From assembly GCA_944383495.1 (NCBI GenBank), contig CALWPT010000003.1, positions 1 through 32,253 of the forward strand: DNA of 32,253 nucleotides, written 5' to 3'. Of this stretch, positions 22,751-30,048 are shown in pieces (positions within the stretch are counted from its first letter, which is position 1; every line of letters starts with the position of its first letter). The DNA comes from an uncultured Clostridia bacterium. GTDB taxonomy: Bacteria > Bacillota > Clostridia > Oscillospirales > Acutalibacteraceae. The notes under the pieces are model-generated. The model had not been told where the DNA came from and searched no databases. It worked only from the letters and a program-made list of their open reading frames with translations. Position numbers and translations under genes: made by a program.

Positions 22751-23815
22751 ATGAGCGAACGCGTTTTAATGAAAGGGAACGAGGCGTTGGCGGAAGCGGC
22801 CATCCGCGCCGGCTGCCGTCATTTCTTCGGGTATCCTATTACCCCGCAGACGGAGCTTGCAGCCTACATGGCGAAAAAAATGCCCAAAATCGGAGGCGTG
22901 TATCTACAGGCTGAGTCTGAGGTGGCGGCAGTGAACATGGTGCAGGGTGCGGCGGCAGCCGGCGCCCGGGCAATGACCTCTACATCGTCTCCCGGCATCA
23001 GCCTGAAGACGGAGGGAATTTCTTATATGGCGGGAGCGGATGTACCCTGCCTCATAGTCAATGTGCAGCGGGGCGGCCCGGGCTTGGGCGGCATTCAGCC
23101 TTCCCAGGCGGATTACTGGCAAGCCACCCGGGCTTTGGGGCACGGCGATTTTCATGTGCTGGTTTTCGCCCCGTCTACGATTCAGGAAATGGTGGATTTG
23201 GTGGCCTTGGCCTTTGATAAGGCGGATCAATACCGGATGCCGGCCATGATCCTGGCGGACGGCATGCTGGGCCAGATGATGGAGCCGGTGGAACTGCGGG
23301 ATATGGGCGATGTTCAGCTGCCCGAAAAGCCCTGGGCGGCCTGCGGCCACCAAAATAAGCGGAAACATAATATTATCAATTCCCTGTATTTGCAGGCTTC
23401 GGAGCTGGAGCGTTTGGTAAAAGAGCGCTTTGCGCGATACGAAACCATAAAAGCGGAAGAACAGCGGGCGGAGCGGTATCTGTGTGACGACGCGGAGATC
23501 GTAGTCGTTGCCTTCGGCGCCACCTCCCGCGTGGTGAAGGCCGCCGTGAAGGAAGCCCGCGCCCAGGGAATCAAAGCCGGATGCCTGCGGCCCATTACTC
23601 TGTGGCCGTTCCCTGTGGACGCCATGCGGGAAGCGGCCAAAACCGCAAAGCATTTCCTAACGGTGGAAATGAACATGGGCCAGATGGTGGATGACGTGAA
23701 ATTGAGCATTGACTGCTCCCGTCCCGTCAGCTTTTTCGGGCATACGGGCGGCGTTATTCCAGAGCCAGGCGAGGTTCTGGCGCAAATTCAAAAAATAGCG
23801 GGAGGGAAAGAATAA
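22751..23815 (+). CDS. vorB: 2-oxoacid:ferredoxin oxidoreductase alpha subunit, VorB type
   Basis: The 354-residue product begins with VLMKGNEALAEAAIRAGCRHFFGYPITPQTE and contains the SPGISLKTEGISYMAGADVPC region, both typical of VorB/KorA alpha subunits. The enzyme oxidatively decarboxylates branched-chain 2-oxoacids or 2-oxoglutarate to the acyl-CoA and reduces ferredoxin. The N-terminal wording fits the branched-chain (VorB) branch better than 2-oxoglutarate, but substrate choice is inference. AGGAGAGAGG lies upstream of the ATG. The stop codon overlaps the next start by one base (TAATG). Confidence 0.92.
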   Translation: MSERVLMKGNEALAEAAIRAGCRHFFGYPITPQTELAAYMAKKMPKIGGVYLQAESEVAAVNMVQGAAAAGARAMTSTSSPGISLKTEGISYMAGADVPCLIVNVQRGGPGLGGIQPSQADYWQATRALGHGDFHVLVFAPSTIQEMVDLVALAFDKADQYRMPAMILADGMLGQMMEPVELRDMGDVQLPEKPWAACGHQNKRKHNIINSLYLQASELERLVKERFARYETIKAEEQRAERYLCDDAEIVVVAFGATSRVVKAAVKEARAQGIKAGCLRPITLWPFPVDAMREAAKTAKHFLTVEMNMGQMVDDVKLSIDCSRPVSFFGHTGGVIPEPGEVLAQIQKIAGGKE

Positions 23816-24567
23816 TGGCAGTGCAGTTTCATCGACCTCACGCGTTAATCGATACCCCGACTCATTATTGCCCCGGCTGCCCTCATGGAATTGTTCACCG
23901 TTTGGTGGCGGAATCCATTGACGAGCTGGGCGTGGAGGGGAAAACCGTCGGCATTGCGCCGGTGGGCTGCTCGGTTACGGCGTATAATTATTTCAACTGC
24001 GATATGATCCAGGCGCCTCACGGCCGCGCGCCGGCGGTGGCGACTGGTGTGAAACGTGCGTTACCCGACAGCTTGGTATTTTCCTATCAGGGAGACGGCG
24101 ATCTGATCGCCATCGGCACCGCGGAAGCGGTTCACAGCGCCACCCGGGGCGAAAACATTACCATTATATTCATCAACAACGCCATCTACGGCATGACTGG
24201 CGGCCAGATGGCTCCCACGTCGCTGCCCGGCCAGGTCACCCAGACAACGCCTTACGGCCGCGACGTGCATTATTCCGGTTATCCCATCCGGGTGTGCGAG
24301 CTTTTGTCCACGCTGGACGGCGTCGCGCTGGCCCAGCGGGTGACCATTGACACGGTTCCCCATGTGCGGGAAGCAAAGAAGGCGATCAAGAAAGCATTTG
24401 AGTATCAGCTTGCTGGTAAGGGCTTTACCATTGTGGAGGTCGTTTCATCCTGCCCCACCAACTGGGGCCTTTCGCCGGTGGACGCCCTTCAGTGGCTGCG
24501 GGACAACATGCTGCCCTATTATCCACTTGGCGTGTATAAGGATATAGGAGAGGAGGCGGCGAAATGA
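23815..24567 (+). CDS. 2-oxoacid:ferredoxin oxidoreductase beta subunit (thiamine diphosphate binding)
   Basis: The 250-residue product carries the thiamine diphosphate motif, starting at GDGDLIAIG and ending at NNAIYGMTGGQ. It also has the early YCPGCPHGIVHRL cysteines typical of the beta subunit. It forms the catalytic core together with the alpha subunit. Its start overlaps the alpha stop by one base and its stop overlaps the gamma start by four bases (ATGA), so translation is probably coupled. Confidence 0.95.
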   Translation: MAVQFHRPHALIDTPTHYCPGCPHGIVHRLVAESIDELGVEGKTVGIAPVGCSVTAYNYFNCDMIQAPHGRAPAVATGVKRALPDSLVFSYQGDGDLIAIGTAEAVHSATRGENITIIFINNAIYGMTGGQMAPTSLPGQVTQTTPYGRDVHYSGYPIRVCELLSTLDGVALAQRVTIDTVPHVREAKKAIKKAFEYQLAGKGFTIVEVVSSCPTNWGLSPVDALQWLRDNMLPYYPLGVYKDIGEEAAK

Positions 24568-25100
24568 AGGACTTCAACATGATTTTCGCCGGCTTCGGCG
24601 GTCAGGGCATTCTGTTTGTGGCGAAGGTTGTGGCGTATGCGGGTCTTATGGACGGCAAGGAGGTATCCTGGCTTCCCTCGTACGGCCCAGAGATGCGCGG
24701 CGGCACCTGCAATTGCAGCGTGTGCCTGTCGGATGAGCCCATCGGATCGCCGCTGGTGATCAATCCCAATGTGCTCGTGGCGATGAACACTCCGTCTTAT
24801 GATAAGTTTATTGACGCGGTGCAGCCCGGCGGCGTAGTGATTGTGGACAGCACGCTGGTAACGGTTTCTAAGGAACGGAAGGACGTGAGGCTGATCCGGA
24901 TTCCCGCGACGGAGCTGGCTGACGAGAATGGTATGAAGGGTCTCGCCAACATTATTATACTGGGCCGTTTGTTTAAGGAAACGGAACTGTGCGCGTTTGA
25001 TTCCTTGGAAAAAGGCATTGCCAAAAGCGTTCCGCCCCGCAAACAGCATTTGGTTGAAAAGAATCTGGAAGCCATCCGTTTGGGACAGGAGCAGGCGTAA
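24564..25100 (+). CDS. 2-oxoacid:ferredoxin oxidoreductase gamma subunit
   Basis: The 178-residue product begins with MIFAGFGGQGILFVAKVVAYAG and contains SYGPEMRGGTCNCSVCLSD, which are the hallmarks of the gamma subunit. It is the last gene of the operon and is followed by the terminator at 25140-25184. GGAGAGGAGG lies just upstream of its ATG, inside the beta gene. Confidence 0.95.
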   Translation: MKDFNMIFAGFGGQGILFVAKVVAYAGLMDGKEVSWLPSYGPEMRGGTCNCSVCLSDEPIGSPLVINPNVLVAMNTPSYDKFIDAVQPGGVVIVDSTLVTVSKERKDVRLIRIPATELADENGMKGLANIIILGRLFKETELCAFDSLEKGIAKSVPPRKQHLVEKNLEAIRLGQEQA

Positions 25101-25139
25101 GGGCCGGTTTGCCCTGTGCGGGTAGGCTGAACGCAGGAA

Positions 25140-25184
25140 ATAAGCAAGGGGCGCCTGAGTATCGGGCGCCCCTTGCTTATTTTT
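25140..25184. terminator. Convergent intrinsic terminator
   Basis: A perfect 16-bp stem (25140-25155 and 25165-25180, core AAGGGGCGCC) with a 9-nt loop is followed on the plus strand by five T. It ends the Vor operon and also lies 20 nt after the rubrerythrin stop on the minus strand, where the T-tract is short. Confidence 0.88.
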
Positions 25185-25204
25185 GGGCAATCTGCCGCGA
25201 AAAG

Positions 25205-25795
25205 CTATTTTGTGGTGCTCAGGTGAATCTGCACATATCCCCGGCCGCGTCCGCAAACCGGGCAGACCTGCCAGGGCTCGGTCAGGGAGTGCGTGTGGCC
25301 GCAATAGGCGCATTTCCAGGTAATGGGGGTTTGGCTTTTATACATGGTTCCATTTTTCAGCTGCTCATGGAGCTGAACAAAGATGTGTTCATGCTGCAGC
25401 TCGATTTTGGAGATCATTGTGAAAGACGCGGCGATCTCCGGGAATCCCTCTTCCTTGGCGATTTCAGCGAATTTGGGGTAGATTTCATGCCCCTCATCGT
25501 GTTCTCCTTTGGATGCAAACAGCATGTTTTGTGTGGTGTCTAGGATTTGGAAGGGGTACCCGGAATCAAGGTTGATATTGTCCACAACGGACGGTGCATG
25601 CGTGGCAATATGATCAAAGAACACCTTGGCGTGGGCATACTCGTTCCGTGCGATCTCCCGGATGAGCTCTTCCAAAGCGTATAGGCCATCCCGTGCCGCT
25701 TGATCGGCGTAAAAGCAATACCGGTTTCTGGCCTGACTTTCCCCCGCGAACGCCCGAGCCAGGTTGACAACGGTTTGAGTCGACATAAAATCCAT
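25205..25795 (-). CDS. Rubrerythrin
   Basis: The 196-residue product has an N-terminal ferritin-like diiron domain (AFAGESQARNRY, IARNEYAHAKVFF, then a later IELQHEH) and a C-terminal rubredoxin-type iron site (WKCAYCG and VCPVCG). Rubrerythrins reduce hydrogen peroxide to water in anaerobes. The length and domain order are standard. AAGGAT lies 8 nt before the ATG at 25795. It is divergent from the pyrophosphatase gene and convergent with the ferredoxin-dependent oxidoreductase operon, whose oxygen-sensitive enzyme it could protect indirectly. Confidence 0.95.
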   Translation of the reverse strand: MDFMSTQTVVNLARAFAGESQARNRYCFYADQAARDGLYALEELIREIARNEYAHAKVFFDHIATHAPSVVDNINLDSGYPFQILDTTQNMLFASKGEHDEGHEIYPKFAEIAKEEGFPEIAASFTMISKIELQHEHIFVQLHEQLKNGTMYKSQTPITWKCAYCGHTHSLTEPWQVCPVCGRGRGYVQIHLSTTK

Positions 25796-25863
25796 AAAAT
25801 CCCATCCTTTATTTTATATTGGCAATAGCTTTCCCCATGACCCGGCTTCTATACAAATAGGGT

Positions 25864-25892
25864 TTGAAAAAGCGTCACAAATGTGATATACT
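25864..25892 (+). promoter_or_regulatory. Promoter of the inorganic pyrophosphatase gene
   Basis: TTGAAA (25864-25869) and TATACT (25887-25892) are separated by 17 nt. The spacer contains TCACA-AA-TGTGA (25875-25886), a short perfect-armed palindrome that could be an operator. Confidence 0.75.
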
Positions 25893-25898
25893 AAAGAA

Positions 25899-26109
25899 AG
25901 CTTCGTGGGGCTTTTGCGGCCTGCCGCACCAGCTTTAGGCGAGCGGGACGCTTTGACCGTCCATTTTATATCAGGCCCGGCTTTGGGCGCTGCCTCTATG
26001 CTATGAAAAAAGAATAGGCGGCAGGACAGGCCTTTTATGGAGGAGGCAGCGGCTGCGTTGTTCGGCAGTCAGGGCATACTGCCGGGAATACTTGCAGAGG
26101 AGAAGAAGC
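25899..26109 (+). other. Long 5' leader of the pyrophosphatase gene
   Basis: About 210 nt separate the predicted transcription start from the start codon. The leader contains GCGGC/GCCGC near 25915 and a 7-bp hairpin CGGCAGT/ACTGCCG (26063-26069 and 26078-26084) shortly before the ribosome binding site. I recognise no known riboswitch and see no ORF with a ribosome binding site. Confidence 0.45.
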
Positions 26110-26664
26110 ATGAATATTTGGCATGATATCCAGCCATCCCGCATCGCGTCGGAGGATTTTATCAGCGTGATTGAAATTCGCAAGGGCGGAAAAGCCAAGT
26201 ATGAGCTGGATAAGGAAACGGGCATGCTGATTCTGGACCGGGTGCTGTATACCTCCACCGTTTATCCGGCTAACTACGGGTTCATTCCCCGTACCTATGG
26301 AGAGGATAACGATCCGCTGGATGTTTTGGTATTATGCAGCGAAAAAATTATGCCGATGACGCTGGTTCGAACCTATCCCATCGGTGTGATCAAAATGACC
26401 GACAGTGAAAAATCGGATGAGAAGATCATTGCTATTCCCTTCAATGATCCGAATTATAACGCATACCAGGATATTTCCCAGCTGCCGGCGCATCGGTTTG
26501 AAGAAATGCGGCATTTTTTTGAGGTTTACAAGATGCTGGAATACGAAAAAACCACAGTGGTGCAGGAGATTTGCGGCAGGCGGGAAGCCGCGATTATTAT
26601 TGGGGCGGCTATCCGCCGGTATCATGAAGCAATTGGCGACGCAAACCCCCAGGCCGGGAAATAA
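26110..26664 (+). CDS. ppa: Inorganic pyrophosphatase, family I
   Basis: The 184-residue product hydrolyses pyrophosphate and so drives biosynthetic reactions. The family I signature EDNDPLDVLVL with its three metal-binding aspartates is present. It is preceded by KYELDKETGMLILDR and YPANYGFIPRT, both typical of the soluble family I enzyme. The ATG at 26110 has GGAG 7 nt upstream. An earlier in-frame TTG at 26092 overlaps this site and is less likely. It is monocistronic as far as can be seen; the 233 nt to the next gene hold no clear terminator or promoter. Confidence 0.95.
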   Translation: MNIWHDIQPSRIASEDFISVIEIRKGGKAKYELDKETGMLILDRVLYTSTVYPANYGFIPRTYGEDNDPLDVLVLCSEKIMPMTLVRTYPIGVIKMTDSEKSDEKIIAIPFNDPNYNAYQDISQLPAHRFEEMRHFFEVYKMLEYEKTTVVQEICGRREAAIIIGAAIRRYHEAIGDANPQAGK

Positions 26665-26897
26665 CGGAATTACAATGCAAATTTCCAGGCTGCGCTGGGC
26701 GCCTGCTGGTTTTCCCGTTGGCGGATGCGAGCGCCAGGGAGACGGTAGAACCCGCCTTTGAGCATGGAAGGAAGCTGGCTTGTGCCGTTGAAACGGTTTT
26801 TCGGTGGTGGTCATAAAACGGCGCTTGGCGCTGATGGTCCGTCTGCTTCACAGGCGATTAAGCTGAAAAATGACGCAAGCGAAAGAGGTAATTTACT

Positions 26898-27482
26898 ATG
26901 GGCTTGTTCGACGCGTACTGCGCTGAAGCCAGGGCAGCTCTCGCAGAGCTGCTGGAGGCCGCAGGCTTACGGCACGGCGATTTGTTGGTAGTAGGCGGCA
27001 GCACCAGCGAGGTGTTGGGCAGCCCGATTGGCACCAACAGCGTTTATTCATGCGCGCTGGCGATTGTAACGGAACTGCATCAAATTTGCCGGGAAAACGG
27101 TTTGTTTTTGGCGGTTCAGTGCTGCGAGCATCTCAACCGCGCCCTGGCGGTGGAACGGGAGGCCGCCGAACGATACGGACTGGAGCAGGTTTGCGCCGTC
27201 CCTGCTCCCAAGGCGGGCGGTTCCTTTGCTACTGCCGCTTTTTCTTTGTTTGCGCAGCCGGTTTTGGCGGAAAGAGTTCAGGCCCATGCGGGGCTGGATA
27301 TTGGCAACACCCTGATTGGCATGCATTTACGGCCGGTCGCCGTGCCTGTCCGGACAAGGGTTAAAAAAATTGGCGAGGCGAATGTGACGGCGGCAAGAAC
27401 CCGCCCCAAGCTGATTGGCGGGGAGCGTGCGGTTTATGTGTTTCATGATCCCGGCGCCCAGCATGGAGTATACGACAGATAG
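26898..27482 (+). CDS. UPF0340 / TIGR01440 family protein (YwlG-like)
   Basis: The 194-residue product matches the UPF0340 family. Visible family stretches are VVGGSTSEVLGSPIGTNS, AVQCCEHLNRALAVER and HAGLDIGNTLIGMHL, plus VPVRTRVKKIGEANVT and TRPKLIGGERAVY near the end. The function of the family is not established. It is read 14 nt ahead of the homocysteine methyltransferase fusion gene and probably shares its transcript. AAAGAGG lies about 9 nt before the ATG. An upstream ORF starting at 26764 in another frame was not accepted because it has no ribosome binding site. Confidence 0.93.
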   Translation: MGLFDAYCAEARAALAELLEAAGLRHGDLLVVGGSTSEVLGSPIGTNSVYSCALAIVTELHQICRENGLFLAVQCCEHLNRALAVEREAAERYGLEQVCAVPAPKAGGSFATAAFSLFAQPVLAERVQAHAGLDIGNTLIGMHLRPVAVPVRTRVKKIGEANVTAARTRPKLIGGERAVYVFHDPGAQHGVYDR

Positions 27483-27496
27483 GGAGGTCGGTTTCT

Positions 27497-29230
27497 TTGA
27501 ATGCGCGGCAGCCACTGCTATTTGACGGCGCTTTCGGCACTTATTATTATAAGCTGAATCCCGGTCTGTCCCCCTGCGAGCTTGCCAATCTGGAAACGCC
27601 GGAGCTGGTGCGCAGGATCCATAGGGAATACATAGACGCAGGCGCACAGGCGCTGAAAACGAACACCTACGGCGCCAATCCCTTTGCCCTGGGCGACTGG
27701 GAAACCGTCAGCCGCGTTGTGGAACGGGGATACGTTCTTGCCAAGGAAGCCGCCGGCGACCAGGCGTTTGTTTACGCGGACGTGGGTTACTGCGGAGAGG
27801 ACGAGGAGCAGCCGGAGGTTTACCGCCGCTTGGCGGCACGGTTTATAAGCCTTGGGGCAGACCGTTTTTTATTTGAAACCTTTGGAGAATTGGAGCCGTT
27901 GCTGCCTGCGCTCAGGGAAATTCGTGAGCAGCGCCCGAATGCACATGTAATCGTATCCTTTGCCGTGTCGCAGGACGGCTTTACAGCGAAGGGGCAGGAA
28001 TATCGGACGCTGATTCGGCAGGCGGCCCAGAATCCCTGTATAGACTGGGTGGGCATGAACTGCGTTTGCGGCCCGGCGCATATGATTCGGCTGATGGAAG
28101 CGCTGCCGTTGGAGACCATGTCCTTTTGCTCCATGCCCAACGCTGGATACCCCGCCAGCATTGGCGGGCGGACGGTGTTTCGCGACAATGCGGGGTACTT
28201 TGCTGAAAAGCTGAAACGGATTGCCGATATGGGCGCGGCGGCTGTAGGCGGCTGCTGCGGCACCACGCCGGAGCATATCCGGCAGGCGGCGCAGATGCTT
28301 TCAGGGGCTGGGACGGCGCCTGCGGTCCGGCGGACAGCAACGTCAATTCCGGAAGAACCGCCGCGGGTGCCACCCTTCTGGGAAAAAGCAGAAGGGAAAA
28401 AAGCGGTGCTGATCGAGCTGGATCCGCCGGCGGACAGCAGCATTGCCCCGCTTTTGGAGCAGGCGAAGCAGCTCAAGCAAAGCGGGGCCGACGTGCTGAC
28501 GCTGGGGGACTCGCCTTTAGCCCGCACCCGGGCGGACAGTATTATCACCGCCGCGCGGGTCAAGCGGGAAACGGGGCTGGAGACCCTGCCCCATATTTCC
28601 TGCCGGGATAGAAACCACATCGGCATGAAAGGCGCGCTTTTGGGCGCTCATATGGAGGGGCTCCGCCATTTGCTGGCGGTGACGGGCGACCCAGCGCCCC
28701 ATACCGGAAACGCGCGGCAGACCGGCGTTTTCTCTTTTCATTCCATTGCGCTTTTACAGTTTATCAAGAGCCTGAACGAAGATGTTTTCGCGTCTTCCCC
28801 GCTGTATCCGGGGGCGGCCTTAAACCTCAATATTTCCCGCTTTGAGCCCGAGCTTCGGCGCGCCCTGGAAAAGGAGAAGGCCGGCGCCGTGTTTTTCCTG
28901 ACCCAGCCGGTTTTCACGAGAGAGGCGCTGGAGCGCCTTTGCACCGCGCGAAAGGCACTGAAGGGGAAGCTGTACGCCGGCATTTTGCCTGTGGCGGGGT
29001 ATAAAAACGCTTTGTTTTTGCACAACGAGGTCTCGGGGATCGAGATTCCGCCGGAATTACTGGCTCGCTTAGAGCATGCGGATCGGAACAGAGCGGCGGA
29101 GCTGTCCTATTGCTTTTCCTTGGAAATCGCCCGGCAGGCGGCGCCTTATTGCGACGGTTTTTATCTCATGCCGCCCCTGAAGCGGCTGGATGTGATCTGC
29201 CGTTTAATCCCGGAGCTGAAACGCTTATAA
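27497..29230 (+). CDS. Fused homocysteine S-methyltransferase / methylenetetrahydrofolate reductase
   Basis: The 577-residue protein joins two enzymes. Residues 1-270 form the homocysteine methyltransferase domain, with zinc ligands C189 (GMNC) and C253-C254 (GGCCGTTPEH). Residues about 295-577 form a flavin-dependent methylenetetrahydrofolate reductase (VLIELDPPADSS, DSPLARTRADS, CRDRNHIGMKGALLGAH, LLAVTGDPAP). The fusion is YitJ-like and couples methyl-THF formation to methionine synthesis. The start is a TTG at 27497 with GGGAGG 9 nt upstream; the nearby ATG is out of frame. The gene is 16 nt from the pterin-binding methyltransferase gene. No B12-binding domain is on the protein. Confidence 0.94.
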   Translation: MNARQPLLFDGAFGTYYYKLNPGLSPCELANLETPELVRRIHREYIDAGAQALKTNTYGANPFALGDWETVSRVVERGYVLAKEAAGDQAFVYADVGYCGEDEEQPEVYRRLAARFISLGADRFLFETFGELEPLLPALREIREQRPNAHVIVSFAVSQDGFTAKGQEYRTLIRQAAQNPCIDWVGMNCVCGPAHMIRLMEALPLETMSFCSMPNAGYPASIGGRTVFRDNAGYFAEKLKRIADMGAAAVGGCCGTTPEHIRQAAQMLSGAGTAPAVRRTATSIPEEPPRVPPFWEKAEGKKAVLIELDPPADSSIAPLLEQAKQLKQSGADVLTLGDSPLARTRADSIITAARVKRETGLETLPHISCRDRNHIGMKGALLGAHMEGLRHLLAVTGDPAPHTGNARQTGVFSFHSIALLQFIKSLNEDVFASSPLYPGAALNLNISRFEPELRRALEKEKAGAVFFLTQPVFTREALERLCTARKALKGKLYAGILPVAGYKNALFLHNEVSGIEIPPELLARLEHADRNRAAELSYCFSLEIARQAAPYCDGFYLMPPLKRLDVICRLIPELKRL

Positions 29231-29246
29231 TGGAAAGGAGCTAAAT

Positions 29247-30032
29247 ATGATTTTAATAGGCGAAAAACTAAACAGCTCGATTCCCAAAACGATGGAGGCC
29301 ATGGAAGCGGGGGATGAAGAGCAGCTTGTAGCCCTGATTGACTCCCAGGAGGAAAACGGAGCCGCTTTTCTGGATATCAACACCGCTTTGTGTACTCGCG
29401 GGGAACTCCCGGCGATGCGGGAAATCTGCGCTCTGGCGCTGGAGCATTCAAGTTGCGGCCTGATGCTGGATTCGGTGAATCCGGACGTGATTTTATCTGT
29501 GCTGCCTTTGCTGAAGGGGCGCAGGGTTATGATGAACTCCGTGACCCTGACCAGCCGCTTTGAGGAATTGATTCCCGCTGCCGTGGAAACGGGCGCAGGC
29601 GTCGTCGCCCTCCCCATCGGCGAGAGCATGCCTTCCAGCCTTGCGGAAAGAATGGAGAATATCGGAGCCCTGGTGGAAAACGCCGCAAAGCGCGGGCTTC
29701 CCGCATCCCAATTGTTGATTGACGTGCTTGTGGAGGCGCTGTCGATCGACGTTGGGAACGCCATGCTGGCGCTGGAAACCATCCGGGAAACGAAGCGGCT
29801 GTACCCGGAGGTGGGAACGGTCTGCGGTCTGTCAAATATATCCTTTGGGCTCCCCGGCCGCGCCAAGCTGAACGCCGCTTTTTTGGCCATGGCCATGGCC
29901 GCCGGCCTGGACGCGGCTATTATAGACGTAAACGCGCCGTCGGTGCAGGACATGCTGGCCACTGCCACGGCGCTGTGCGGACAGGATGAATACTGTATGG
30001 AATATATTGGATTTCGCCGGAATCAAAGCTAA
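29247..30032 (+). CDS. Pterin-binding methyltransferase (MetH/AcsE-type dihydropteroate synthase fold)
   Basis: The 261-residue product has the pterin-binding TIM-barrel pattern: MILIGEKLNSSIPKT at the start, GAAFLDINTA, LMLDSVNP, and GLSNISFGLPGRAKLN near residue 192. In MetH this domain binds methyl-THF and passes the methyl group to a corrinoid. Here it is a separate protein next to the homocysteine/MTHFR fusion, so a split methionine synthase is likely. The cobalamin-binding domain is not in this window. AAAGGAG lies 7 nt before the ATG. The next gene begins 16 nt after the stop. Confidence 0.92.
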   Translation: MILIGEKLNSSIPKTMEAMEAGDEEQLVALIDSQEENGAAFLDINTALCTRGELPAMREICALALEHSSCGLMLDSVNPDVILSVLPLLKGRRVMMNSVTLTSRFEELIPAAVETGAGVVALPIGESMPSSLAERMENIGALVENAAKRGLPASQLLIDVLVEALSIDVGNAMLALETIRETKRLYPEVGTVCGLSNISFGLPGRAKLNAAFLAMAMAAGLDAAIIDVNAPSVQDMLATATALCGQDEYCMEYIGFRRNQS

Positions 30033-30048
30033 AAAAGGAGTGCCCGTC

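Noticed and set aside
26764..26991. Plus-strand open frame before the UPF0340 gene
   Set aside because: It lacks a ribosome binding site and overlaps the well-supported start at 26898 in another frame.
29986..30048. Upstream extension of the dockerin protein gene
   Set aside because: The frame is open there but overlaps the pterin-binding methyltransferase gene. The ATG at 30049 has a good ribosome binding site and starts a proper signal peptide.
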